Assembly (NCBI GenBank): GCA_023435805.1
Contig: JAEZMC010000406.1
Location: forward strand, 1 to 10,598
Length of the DNA: 10,598 bases
Reading direction: 5' to 3'
From: Bacillota bacterium
GTDB lineage: Bacteria > Bacillota > Clostridia > Acetivibrionales > DTU013
Within the stretch, counting starts at the first letter, position 1, and each line of letters starts with the position of its first letter. Below, in pieces: positions 1-6,588 of this stretch. The translations under genes were made by a program, and so were the position numbers. The notes below the pieces were generated by a model. The model saw nothing but the letters and a program-made list of their open reading frames with translations. It had not been told where the DNA came from and did no database searches.

Positions 1-894
1 GTCCTGGGGATCGTGATCGGCAGCATTTGGAAAAAACCTGATACTGTAAGACCGGGATTGGTTTTCACCTCCAAAAAGGTGCTTCAGTGGTCGATTATTG
101 CATTGGGCGCGGGGTTAAGCCTCACCCAGGTATTCGAAGTGGGTTTGTCTTCTTTATACGTCATGCTTTTCACACTCTCCGCAGCCTTCATCACAGCATA
201 CGGGCTTGGAAAGCTGATGGGAATCTCCTTCAAGCTGACAAGTCTGATCGGAATGGGAACGGCAATCTGCGGCGGTTCGGCAATTGCCGCCATATCCCCG
301 ATTATTGATGCAGAAGACGAAGACATTGCCTATTCCATATCAACTGTTTTTCTGTTCAATGTCATAGCGGTTCTGATATTCCCGCCACTTGGGCATCTGC
401 TCGGGTTCTCTGACAATGCGTTCGGACTCTGGGCAGGAACGGCGATCAACGATACTTCGTCCGTTGTAGCGGCAGGATATGCCTTCAGCGATGCGGCCGG
501 GGCCTACGCCACCATTGTAAAGCTAACCAGGACAACGATGATCATACCGATCTCATTGATCTATGCGGCAATTATATTTGTCAAAAAGCAGAAAGAAGCG
601 AGTAGCAACGGGAAGGTTGGCTACCGTTTTACAAAGATATTCCCCTGGTTTATCGTGTGGTTCCTGGTGGCTTCGCTTCTAAATACAGCCGGTATTATAA
701 GCGGGCAGGCTGCAGGATTTATTACTGAAACAGGCAAATTTTTCATTATTGTTGCACTTTCTGCTATCGGACTTCATTCCGATTTCAGGCAAATGCTGAA
801 AACCGGATTAAAACCGATGCTGCTGGGCCTGGCGGTATGGGCGGCCGTAACGGTTACGAGCCTGGCGGTACAATTTGCTACGGGGCAGGTATAA
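1..894 (+). CDS. YeiH/UPF0324 family membrane protein, putative anion (sulfate) exporter, 5' truncated
   Basis: The reading frame is open from the first base and ends at TAA 892-894. About 297 residues are visible, and the family is usually about 330-350 aa, so some 40 N-terminal residues lie outside the window. The GTG at 13 is internal, because family-like sequence (LGIVIGSIWKKPD, then RPGLVFTSKKVLQW) runs through it. Family hallmarks are GTAICGGSAIAA in the middle and WAGTAINDTSSVVAAG further on, among roughly eight or more hydrophobic segments. The protein is an integral membrane protein. YeiH relatives are annotated as putative sulfate exporters, but transport activity is poorly established, so the substrate is inference. 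No obvious terminator follows the stop. The next gene is 178 bp away, so co-transcription is uncertain. Family assignment is confident, function is not. Confidence 0.88.
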   Translation, partial: VLGIVIGSIWKKPDTVRPGLVFTSKKVLQWSIIALGAGLSLTQVFEVGLSSLYVMLFTLSAAFITAYGLGKLMGISFKLTSLIGMGTAICGGSAIAAISPIIDAEDEDIAYSISTVFLFNVIAVLIFPPLGHLLGFSDNAFGLWAGTAINDTSSVVAAGYAFSDAAGAYATIVKLTRTTMIIPISLIYAAIIFVKKQKEASSNGKVGYRFTKIFPWFIVWFLVASLLNTAGIISGQAAGFITETGKFFIIVALSAIGLHSDFRQMLKTGLKPMLLGLAVWAAVTVTSLAVQFATGQV

Positions 895-906
895 TTTGGA
901 TTACTT

Positions 907-940
907 TTTCCGCGATTATAGTCGAATTATATGATACAAT
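907..940 (+). promoter_or_regulatory. Weak candidate promoter upstream of the MFS gene
   Basis: The stretch is AT-rich, with overlapping -10-like hexamers TATGAT (930-935) and TACAAT (935-940). A short direct repeat (ATTATA at 915 and again at 926) precedes and overlaps them. No good -35 hexamer is found at the right distance, only T-rich sequence near 901-912. This is a guess from composition and position between two genes that do not overlap. Confidence 0.25.
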
Positions 941-1057
941 ATAAGGGGATACAACTGAAACGAATGAGGCGGCTTGCCAAAGCTCCGTCTGGGATGCCAA
1001 CGGCATTCGTTCATGCAGGATGTCCCTATTTTGATTGATCGCGCTAAACATGGAGTC

Positions 1058-1062
1058 AAAGG
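1058..1062 (+). promoter_or_regulatory. Ribosome binding site that decides the MFS start
   Basis: AAAGG lies 10 nt before ATG 1073. The in-frame ATG at 1013 has no well-placed Shine-Dalgarno sequence. The in-frame TTG at 974 does have GAGG at 965-968, so it remains a rival start. Confidence 0.5.
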
Positions 1063-1072
1063 TAATAAACAT

Positions 1073-2419
1073 ATGAGGTTTTTTAAAAACAGAAGCTCCG
1101 GGGCAATGTTCCTTATTATGGAGGGCATTGTCTTTACAATGATAGTGAACCTGTACAATCCATTCATACAGATGTTTGCAAAGAGGATGGGTGCAGGAAA
1201 TATACATATTGCGCTGTTGAATGCCATGCCGCAGCTGGTGGCCGTTTTTGTTCTCATACCCTTTGGTATCCTGATCGAACGGGCCAACAGGAAGAAAAGG
1301 ACGGTATTGATTCTGCTGCTGATCAACAGCCTTTTTTACGCCGCCATAGCCTTTGTGCCCGCCATTCCGCATCAGGGAAAGGTAATGGCTTACGTGATAC
1401 TGATAGGTCTGATGAACTGGCCAGGCGCTTTGTATCTTGCCACCTGGCAGTCCTACTTCGCAGATAATTTCAAAGGCTCGTACGCAAACCGGATCTATTC
1501 GCTGAGAAGCAAGTACGGCACTTTTTTCGGACTGGTAACCGTACTGGTAACCGGCCTGCTGCTGACGGAAATACCCGGGTCGGATGCGGAAAGGCTCTTC
1601 CTGTACCAGATTTTTTACGGGGTATGTTTCGCCATGACTCTGCTGCAGCTGTTTCTCTTTTCCAGGGTGGGTGGACAGCAGGAGCGGAATGGGCAGGAGC
1701 AGCCGGTACAAATCGATAGCGCACACCAATCAGACCTTGCAGGAGGAGATCTGCAGCAAACGCCCGCAGCAAGACAAACTCGAATATTCGGCAGGGAAGA
1801 TTTTGCAGGCATGTTTGCCAATAAACCCTTTCTCGTTTTCTGCCTTTGCGGCTTTGTGTTCCACCTTTTCTGGCAGATGGGCTGGCCTCTGTATTTTATC
1901 TACAACGCCAATTACGCCTACCTCAATGAGTTCCAATTAAGCCTCATCAGCATTGCTGCCGGACTGACGCAGTTTTTGTCCTATTCCAGCTGGAACAGGC
2001 TGATTGAAAGGAAGGGCACCAAACTGGCCATTGTTATCGGGACGGTGGGACTGGCAGTCAATCCATTTTTCTTTACTACGCTATTGAGCTTTCCGGTTAT
2101 ATTATTGATTAACGTATTTGTGGGAGTATCTATAGCGGGTTTCACTCTTACTCTTTTCCTCAGCCTGCTTGAGACTTTGCCTGCAGGGAATAAGACAGTA
2201 TATATATCCGTGTTCAATACGCTTACAAGTATCACCGGCTTTGTTGCGCCGCTGATCGGTGTGTGGATCTACAACCATACCAATATCTATACGGCGATTG
2301 GAATCATTGGCATATTCAGGACGTTGGCCTCACTGCTCTATGTAGTCCGGTGGTGGAAGGGCAGGTCGTCAGGGGCGGGAGGCTATGCGGCGCATACGGC
2401 AGATAGCGCAGAAGGCTGA
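1073..2419 (+). CDS. MFS transporter of unknown substrate
   Basis: This is a 448-aa major facilitator superfamily protein with about 12 hydrophobic segments in two halves. Segment 1 lies near residues 11-28. A motif-A-like loop, GILIERANRKKR (65-76), lies between segments 2 and 3, and a matching loop, NRLIERKG (308-315), sits in the second half. A long hydrophilic central loop (about 198-250), rich in Gln, Asp and Ala, separates the halves. The start is set at ATG 1073 because AAAGG stands 10 nt upstream and the protein then opens with a short basic stretch directly before segment 1. A TTG at 974 would add 33 mostly polar residues that do not look like transporter sequence. The C-terminus is a short Gly/Ala/Ser tail. 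It probably exports or imports a small molecule across the cytoplasmic membrane, but nothing visible fixes the substrate. The neighbours (a YeiH-like exporter and a PdxA-like enzyme) do not settle it either. Confidence 0.85.
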   Translation: MRFFKNRSSGAMFLIMEGIVFTMIVNLYNPFIQMFAKRMGAGNIHIALLNAMPQLVAVFVLIPFGILIERANRKKRTVLILLLINSLFYAAIAFVPAIPHQGKVMAYVILIGLMNWPGALYLATWQSYFADNFKGSYANRIYSLRSKYGTFFGLVTVLVTGLLLTEIPGSDAERLFLYQIFYGVCFAMTLLQLFLFSRVGGQQERNGQEQPVQIDSAHQSDLAGGDLQQTPAARQTRIFGREDFAGMFANKPFLVFCLCGFVFHLFWQMGWPLYFIYNANYAYLNEFQLSLISIAAGLTQFLSYSSWNRLIERKGTKLAIVIGTVGLAVNPFFFTTLLSFPVILLINVFVGVSIAGFTLTLFLSLLETLPAGNKTVYISVFNTLTSITGFVAPLIGVWIYNHTNIYTAIGIIGIFRTLASLLYVVRWWKGRSSGAGGYAAHTADSAEG

Positions 2420-2610
2420 TCGGATTATTCGGAGCAATACGGAATGCGGGCGATCCGCGCAGCTTATGAGACCTGGAATGTAAGGCTGTGATCGGATGAA
2501 TGTACCGGACGGAACCGGAATGTACCGGAACAAATCGGAACAAACCAGCTCGGAATGGGACGAACCGGAACAAATCGGAACAAACCAGCTCGGATCGGAA
2601 CGAACCGGAA
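2420..2610 (+). repeat. Tandem repeat array with CGGA cores phased at 10 or 15 bp
   Basis: A 31-bp sequence beginning ACCGGAACAAATCGG at 2524 is repeated exactly at 2564. The full repeat unit is 40 bp (2524-2563 and 2564-2603, 37 of 40 identical), and a third copy begins at 2604 and breaks off. Inside and around the units, CGGA cores begin at 2506, 2516, 2526, 2536, 2551, 2566, 2576, 2591 and 2606 (steps of 10 or 15 bp), with additional copies at 2510 and 2596. Looser copies occur at 2421, 2430 and 2440, right after the MFS stop. Neither 10 nor 40 is a multiple of three, so this is not a coding repeat. The + strand is purine-rich and nearly free of T between units. Whether it is a protein-binding array, an RNA element or a dispersed genomic repeat cannot be told from here. 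Confidence 0.8.
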
Positions 2611-2650
2611 TGGATATAGAACGATAACAGGATGATAATAAAATGATAAT

Positions 2651-2687
2651 AGAATTGAAAAAGAATTCAAAAAAGAATTGGAAAAAG
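2651..2687 (+). repeat. Phased AGAATT/A-tract array before pdxA
   Basis: Three imperfect copies of AGAATT followed by two bases and an A-run lie at 2651-2661, 2662-2673 and 2674-2686 (11, 12 and 13 bp). A-tracts at about one helical turn are expected to bend DNA. The array ends 9 bp before the pdxA Shine-Dalgarno, so in the mRNA it would form an unstructured A-rich leader that may favour ribosome loading. No convincing -35/-10 pair was found in it. Confidence 0.55.
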
Positions 2688-2695
2688 ATCACAAC

Positions 2696-2700
2696 GGAGG
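2696..2700 (+). promoter_or_regulatory. Ribosome binding site of the pdxA-like gene
   Basis: GGAGG with a 7-nt spacer to ATG 2708. It selects this start over the in-frame TTG at 2678, which lies in the A-rich leader and would add ten residues not expected in the family. Confidence 0.85.
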
Positions 2701-2707
2701 GATAAGA

Positions 2708-3709
2708 ATGCAAAGACCATTTATCGGAATACCAATGGGAGACCCGGCCGGCATCGGCCCTGAAATCGTACTGAAGGCGTTGAAGAACCATAGCCTGTAT
2801 ACCTCGTGCAAACCGGTCGTAATAGGAAGCCTGGCTGTTTTGGAGCGAATGGAGAACATCCTCCAAACCGGCTGCAGATTTCAAACAGTCAGGGAGCCGG
2901 CTGAAGGGAGCTATGAACCCGGTACGGTAAACCTGATTGATCTGAACAATGTAGATGCTCAACAGCTGAAGTATGGCGCTATACAGGCTGATGCAGGAAG
3001 GGCGGCATATGAATATATCGTTTGCACCTCACAGCTGGCCATGTCAGGGAAACTTGCGGCCATAGCCACCACCCCGATCAACAAGGAGGCGATCAAGGCT
3101 GCCGGTATCCGTCAACCCGGCCACACTGAGATACTTGCGGACCTCACCGGCACCCATGACCCGCTGACTATGTTCCAGGTGCATAGCCTCAGGGTGTTTT
3201 TCCTCTCAAGGCACGTATCCTTGAGAAAGGCTTGTGACATGGTAACAAAGGAAAGGCTGGCCGATTATATCGAAAGATGCAGCAAGGCATTGGATATGCT
3301 AGGCCTTCCGGGAGCAACGCTTGCCGTGGCAGGTCTGAACCCCCACAATGGAGAGCACGGACTTTTTGGAGATGAAGAGGTGCGGGAAGTGGAACCGGCT
3401 ATTCAGGAAGCAGCCTCAAAAGGAATCCCCGTTGCAGGACCGGTCCCGGCTGATTCCGTATTTCATCAGGCGCTGCATGGAAAATACGGCGCAGTACTGT
3501 CGCTATATCACGACCAGGGGCATATCGCCACGAAAACACTGGATTTTGAGCGGACCATTTCTCTTACCCTGGGTATGCCGTTCCTCAGAACCTCTGTGGA
3601 TCATGGTACTGCATTTGATATCGCCGGGAAGGGGATAGCGGGCTCGGTGAGTATGGAGGAAGCCATTCGTCTGGCTGCAGAGTATGGGCCGTCATATAAA
3701 CGCATATAG
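2708..3709 (+). CDS. PdxA-family NAD-dependent dehydrogenase, PdxA2-like
   Basis: The 333-aa product is full length for the PdxA family (about 330 aa). It opens with PFIGIPMGDPAGIGPE, the family N-terminus. The three expected divalent metal ligands are His169 (SRHVSL), His213 (NPHNGE) and His268 (YHDQGH). The substrate-contact pair equivalent to E. coli His136-Thr137 is His139-Thr140 (PGHTEIL). PdxA oxidises and decarboxylates 4-phosphohydroxy-L-threonine in pyridoxal phosphate synthesis. The PdxA2 branch acts on 4-phospho-D-threonate or D-erythronate in sugar-acid catabolism. YHDQGHI (where E. coli PdxA has YHDQGLP), EPGTVNLIDL and SVDHGTAFDIAGKG fit PdxA2 as I recall that branch. No DUF1537 kinase or other pdx gene is present in the window, so the substrate stays open. 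The next gene is 218 bp away, with its own candidate promoter. Confidence 0.9.
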   Translation: MQRPFIGIPMGDPAGIGPEIVLKALKNHSLYTSCKPVVIGSLAVLERMENILQTGCRFQTVREPAEGSYEPGTVNLIDLNNVDAQQLKYGAIQADAGRAAYEYIVCTSQLAMSGKLAAIATTPINKEAIKAAGIRQPGHTEILADLTGTHDPLTMFQVHSLRVFFLSRHVSLRKACDMVTKERLADYIERCSKALDMLGLPGATLAVAGLNPHNGEHGLFGDEEVREVEPAIQEAASKGIPVAGPVPADSVFHQALHGKYGAVLSLYHDQGHIATKTLDFERTISLTLGMPFLRTSVDHGTAFDIAGKGIAGSVSMEEAIRLAAEYGPSYKRI

Positions 3710-3927
3710 GATGCAGCCACGTTTTGGGATTCGCCAGTCACTTCGTGTGTGCACTGTTGTGCCGGAACGGGGTAGTCTGTATTTGAAAAAGGCCTGTAGG
3801 CAGACCGCTTGATAGACAGGCACGATAAAAGATGAGTTGCTAAATCCTGCATATTTGGGTATATTAATGTGAGATAAGGACGAATTTTATTATAAAGAAT
3901 AAAAATGTAGATATATGGAGGTTTTGT
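3710..3927 (+). other. 218-bp intergenic region before the radical SAM operon
   Basis: I see no coding sequence here. The complementary hexamers GCCTGT (3792-3797) and ACAGGC (3816-3821) could form a weak stem with an 18-nt loop, but no T-run follows, so it is not a convincing terminator. The last 90 bp are AT-rich and hold the candidate promoter listed separately. Confidence 0.5.
3837..3865 (+). promoter_or_regulatory. Candidate sigma-A promoter for the radical SAM - DUF2344 - rng unit
   Basis: TTGCTA (3837-3842) and TATATT (3860-3865) are separated by exactly 17 bp. Each hexamer differs from consensus TTGACA/TATAAT at two positions. The site lies 63 bp before the GTG start at 3928, a sensible leader length, in an AT-rich stretch. 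Confidence 0.5.
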
Positions 3928-5847
3928 GTGCCGGTAGCAATAAGAGACGATATACTGCAGAGTGTTGAAAAGCCTGCCAGATACACAGGGGGAGAGTGGA
4001 ACAGTATCAGGAAGGAGCCTTCCTCCGTAGAGATCCGGTTTGCTTTCTGTTTTCCCGACGTGTATGAGGTGGGGATGTCCCATCTTGGAATGAAAATACT
4101 TTACCATCTGCTCAATGAACGTGAGGATACAAGCTGTGAAAGAGTCTTTGCCCCCTGGACGGATATGGAGGCAAAGATGCGTGAAAACAATATCCCGCTT
4201 TTTTCACTGGAAACACGCGAACCTGTGGGCAGCTTTGATTTTATTGGTTTTACGCTGCAGTACGAAATGAGCTATACGAATATACTGAATATGCTCGACC
4301 TTGCGGGTGTTCCGCTGTACAGCAGGGACAGGGGTGAGGGGCATCCGTTCGTATGCGCGGGAGGCCCCTGCGCCTACAACCCGGAACCGCTTGCAGATTT
4401 CATTGATTTCTTCATGCTTGGCGAGGGCGAAGAAATCATCAATGAAGTAATGGATGCCTATCGGGAATGGAAAAAGGAAAGTGTGTCGCGTGAAGCATTT
4501 CTGAATAAAATAGTGGGTATAGAAGGAATATATGTGCCGGGCTTTTACGAAGCTTCCTATCATACGGACGGTACGGTCAGGAGCATCGAGCCAGTACATC
4601 CGGACTATCCGGCCAAAATCAGGAAGCGGATCATAAAAGACCTTGACAATACATATTTCCCCGAAAAAATAGTTGTTCCGTATACGTCCATCGTACATGA
4701 CAGGATCATGCTGGAGCTTTTCCGCGGCTGTACCCGTGGCTGCAGATTTTGCCAGGCTGGATTTATATACAGGCCGGTACGGGAAAAAACGCCGCAAAAA
4801 CTGAAGGAAACAGCAAAGAAGCTGGAAAGCAGCACGGGCTATGAAGAAATCTCCCTGACCTCCCTAAGCACCAGCGACTATTCGGGGCTGCCCCAGCTGA
4901 CTGCCGAGCTGATCGAGGAAATGGAACCCAAAAAGGTCAACCTGGCACTGCCGTCCCTCCGTATCGATTCCTTCTCTCTGGATTTGATGGAGAAGGCGCA
5001 GAAGGTTCGAAAAAGCGGATTGACCTTTGCACCGGAAGCGGGTACCCAGAGGCTCAGGGATGTGATCAACAAGGGTGTTACGGAAGAAGATCTGCTGAAT
5101 TCCGTAAGCCTGGCATTCAGAGGGGGCTGGAACGGAGTCAAGCTGTATTTCATGATCGGCCTGCCCTTTGAAACGATGGAGGATGTGGAAGGTATAGCCG
5201 CCCTTGGAAAGAAAGTGGCGGATGAATATTTTAAGGTGCCAAAGGACAAAAGAGGGAAAGGTCTTGAGATTACCATCAGTACCTCCTCCTTTGTGCCGAA
5301 GCCCTTCACACCGTTCCAATGGGAGGCCCAGGACAGGATACCTGTACTGACGGAGAAACAGCGGTTCTTGAAAGGAATCATTAAGGACAGACACCTGCGT
5401 TACAACTGGCACGACCCGGAATTGAGCCTGCTGGAGGCTGTATTTGCCCGGGGTGACAGGAGAACGGGAAAGGTGCTTTTGAAAGCCTGGGAAAGGGGCT
5501 GCAAATTCGACAGCTGGGGGGAGCATTTCAAGTACGACGCATGGCTTGGAGCCTTTGAAGACTGCGGGATCGACCCGGCATTTTATGCGAACCGGAAAAG
5601 GGACTTTGATGAGGTTTTTCCATGGGACCATATTGATATCGGGGTTTCCAAGAAATTTCTCCAGCGCGAAAACGAAAAGTCGGAAAGAGGCGAGATCACT
5701 CCAAACTGCATGCAGTCCTGTACGGGATGCGGTGCTGCCTCCTTCAACGGCGGTATTTGCACGGATGCGCCCTGGAATAGGGAGGACGAAGAGAAGGATC
5801 GGACTGAAAAACCTTCCGGACATGACGGGAGGGATAGCGGTGAGTAA
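3928..5847 (+). CDS. B12-fold radical SAM protein, TIGR03960-like, function unknown
   Basis: The product has 639 aa. Residues 1 to about 240 resemble the Rossmann-type B12-binding fold found ahead of radical SAM domains, with VCAGGP (142-147) and GEGEE (165-169). No DxHxxG cobalamin ligand motif is seen. The radical SAM cluster motif is Cys268-x3-Cys272-x2-Cys275 (CTRGCRFC), so the protein should bind a [4Fe-4S] cluster and cleave S-adenosylmethionine. A second set, Cys594-x3-Cys598-x2-Cys601, lies near the C-terminus, with one more Cys at 611; it may hold another Fe-S cluster or zinc. The GTG start at 3928 has GGAGG six nt upstream. The 3' end overlaps the DUF2344 gene by 8 nt. Proteins of this family are known to be encoded next to, or fused with, DUF2344 proteins. 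The reaction is unknown to me. The last 25 residues are highly charged and probably disordered. Confidence 0.92.
   Translation: MPVAIRDDILQSVEKPARYTGGEWNSIRKEPSSVEIRFAFCFPDVYEVGMSHLGMKILYHLLNEREDTSCERVFAPWTDMEAKMRENNIPLFSLETREPVGSFDFIGFTLQYEMSYTNILNMLDLAGVPLYSRDRGEGHPFVCAGGPCAYNPEPLADFIDFFMLGEGEEIINEVMDAYREWKKESVSREAFLNKIVGIEGIYVPGFYEASYHTDGTVRSIEPVHPDYPAKIRKRIIKDLDNTYFPEKIVVPYTSIVHDRIMLELFRGCTRGCRFCQAGFIYRPVREKTPQKLKETAKKLESSTGYEEISLTSLSTSDYSGLPQLTAELIEEMEPKKVNLALPSLRIDSFSLDLMEKAQKVRKSGLTFAPEAGTQRLRDVINKGVTEEDLLNSVSLAFRGGWNGVKLYFMIGLPFETMEDVEGIAALGKKVADEYFKVPKDKRGKGLEITISTSSFVPKPFTPFQWEAQDRIPVLTEKQRFLKGIIKDRHLRYNWHDPELSLLEAVFARGDRRTGKVLLKAWERGCKFDSWGEHFKYDAWLGAFEDCGIDPAFYANRKRDFDEVFPWDHIDIGVSKKFLQRENEKSERGEITPNCMQSCTGCGAASFNGGICTDAPWNREDEEKDRTEKPSGHDGRDSGE
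5827..5833 (+). promoter_or_regulatory. Ribosome binding site of the DUF2344 gene
   Basis: GGGAGGG inside the end of the radical SAM gene, 6 nt before GTG 5840. It fixes the start of the partner gene and implies translational coupling. Confidence 0.8.
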
Positions 5848-6571
5848 CATACGTGTCAGATTTGCACGGGGCGAAGCTGTTAAATTTATTTCACATTTGG
5901 ATCTGATGAAGGTATTTGAACGGGCTATCAGGCGTTCAGGCCTGCCGATCGCCTACTCGCAGGGTTTTAATCCCCATCCGCAGATGGTGTTCGGGCTGCC
6001 GCTGCCGGTCGGGGTGACAAGCGACGGTGAATATGCGGATTTCGAACTGGTACGGGAAATCAAGCCGGAACAGTTCATGGAGGAGCTGAACAAATCTCTT
6101 CCTGAGGCTGTCAGAATCATAGCTGCCGCCGGGAAGAATACCAGGGCGAATATCATGGCCTCTGTTTCCGGTGCGGATTATGTGCTGGATATTTTTCTGA
6201 ATGAAACGCTTCCGATGAATACCATTTCCGAAAAACTGAAATGGATGATGGAATCGGAAAGCATTATGGTCTTGAAGGAAGGAAAGGGCAATGCCAAGGA
6301 AATTGACATCCGTCCACTGATTCTGGGAGCAAGCCTGGAAGAAATGAAGGATGTTCCATATGGATATGAGAGCTTTGGAACGGCTTTTACCGTGCAGACG
6401 ACATTCCGTGCCGGCAGCACGGCAAATCTCAGGCCGGAGCTGTTTATCAGGGCACTGGCTGAACAGGCGGGACTCCCTGTTGCATCCAGCAGGGTGCACA
6501 GGATGGCGCTCTATGTTTCAAAGCATGGCAGGATGACCGATCCTTTGGATCAAGCCGTCTTGAATGATTGA
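5840..6571 (+). CDS. Radical SAM-linked protein, DUF2344 (TIGR03936-like)
   Basis: The 243-aa cytoplasmic protein starts at GTG 5840 behind GGGAGGG and overlaps the radical SAM gene by 8 nt. The frame is open far upstream, but that part is a shadow of the radical SAM gene. Family sequence begins at once: IRVRFARGEAVKFISHLDLM (residues 4-23), then SQGFNPHPQMVFGLPLPVG (40-58), the most conserved block of DUF2344. The rest is alternating strands and helices with no known catalytic motif. The family is known as a partner or fusion domain of TIGR03960 radical SAM proteins. The basic N-terminus and the link to RNase G and ribosomal genes suggest it could present an RNA or ribosomal substrate to the radical SAM enzyme, but that is inference. 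The stop TGA at 6569 is followed directly by the ribosome binding site of rng. Confidence 0.9.
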   Translation: MSNIRVRFARGEAVKFISHLDLMKVFERAIRRSGLPIAYSQGFNPHPQMVFGLPLPVGVTSDGEYADFELVREIKPEQFMEELNKSLPEAVRIIAAAGKNTRANIMASVSGADYVLDIFLNETLPMNTISEKLKWMMESESIMVLKEGKGNAKEIDIRPLILGASLEEMKDVPYGYESFGTAFTVQTTFRAGSTANLRPELFIRALAEQAGLPVASSRVHRMALYVSKHGRMTDPLDQAVLND

Positions 6572-6575
6572 TAAT

Positions 6576-6581
6576 AGGTGG
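6576..6581 (+). promoter_or_regulatory. Ribosome binding site that decides the rng start
   Basis: AGGTGG with a 7-nt spacer to TTG 6589. The other in-frame TTG at 6568 lies before this site and overlaps the previous stop codon, so 6589 is preferred. Confidence 0.65.
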
Positions 6582-6588
6582 TGTAAGT

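Noticed and set aside
878..1729. Long open frame on the - strand (283 codons) opposite the MFS gene
   Set aside because: It lies antisense to a clear transporter, has no recognisable domain and is rich in His/Gln, as expected from the complement of a membrane protein gene.
2446..2460. GCGG/CCGC hairpin after the MFS stop as a terminator
   Set aside because: The stem is only 4 bp and no T-run follows.
2524..2603. Possible CRISPR array
   Set aside because: The units abut without unique spacers, there are only about two full copies, and no cas gene is present.
2369..2962. - strand frame of 197 codons across the repeat array, with repeated RFVP-type peptides
   Set aside because: The peptide repeat is a by-product of the 10/40-bp DNA repeat being read through. 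The frame runs into the antisense of pdxA and shows no family similarity.
5546..5839. Upstream extension of the DUF2344 frame by 98 codons
   Set aside because: It is the +1 shadow of the radical SAM gene. GTG 5840 with GGGAGGG gives the expected family N-terminus.
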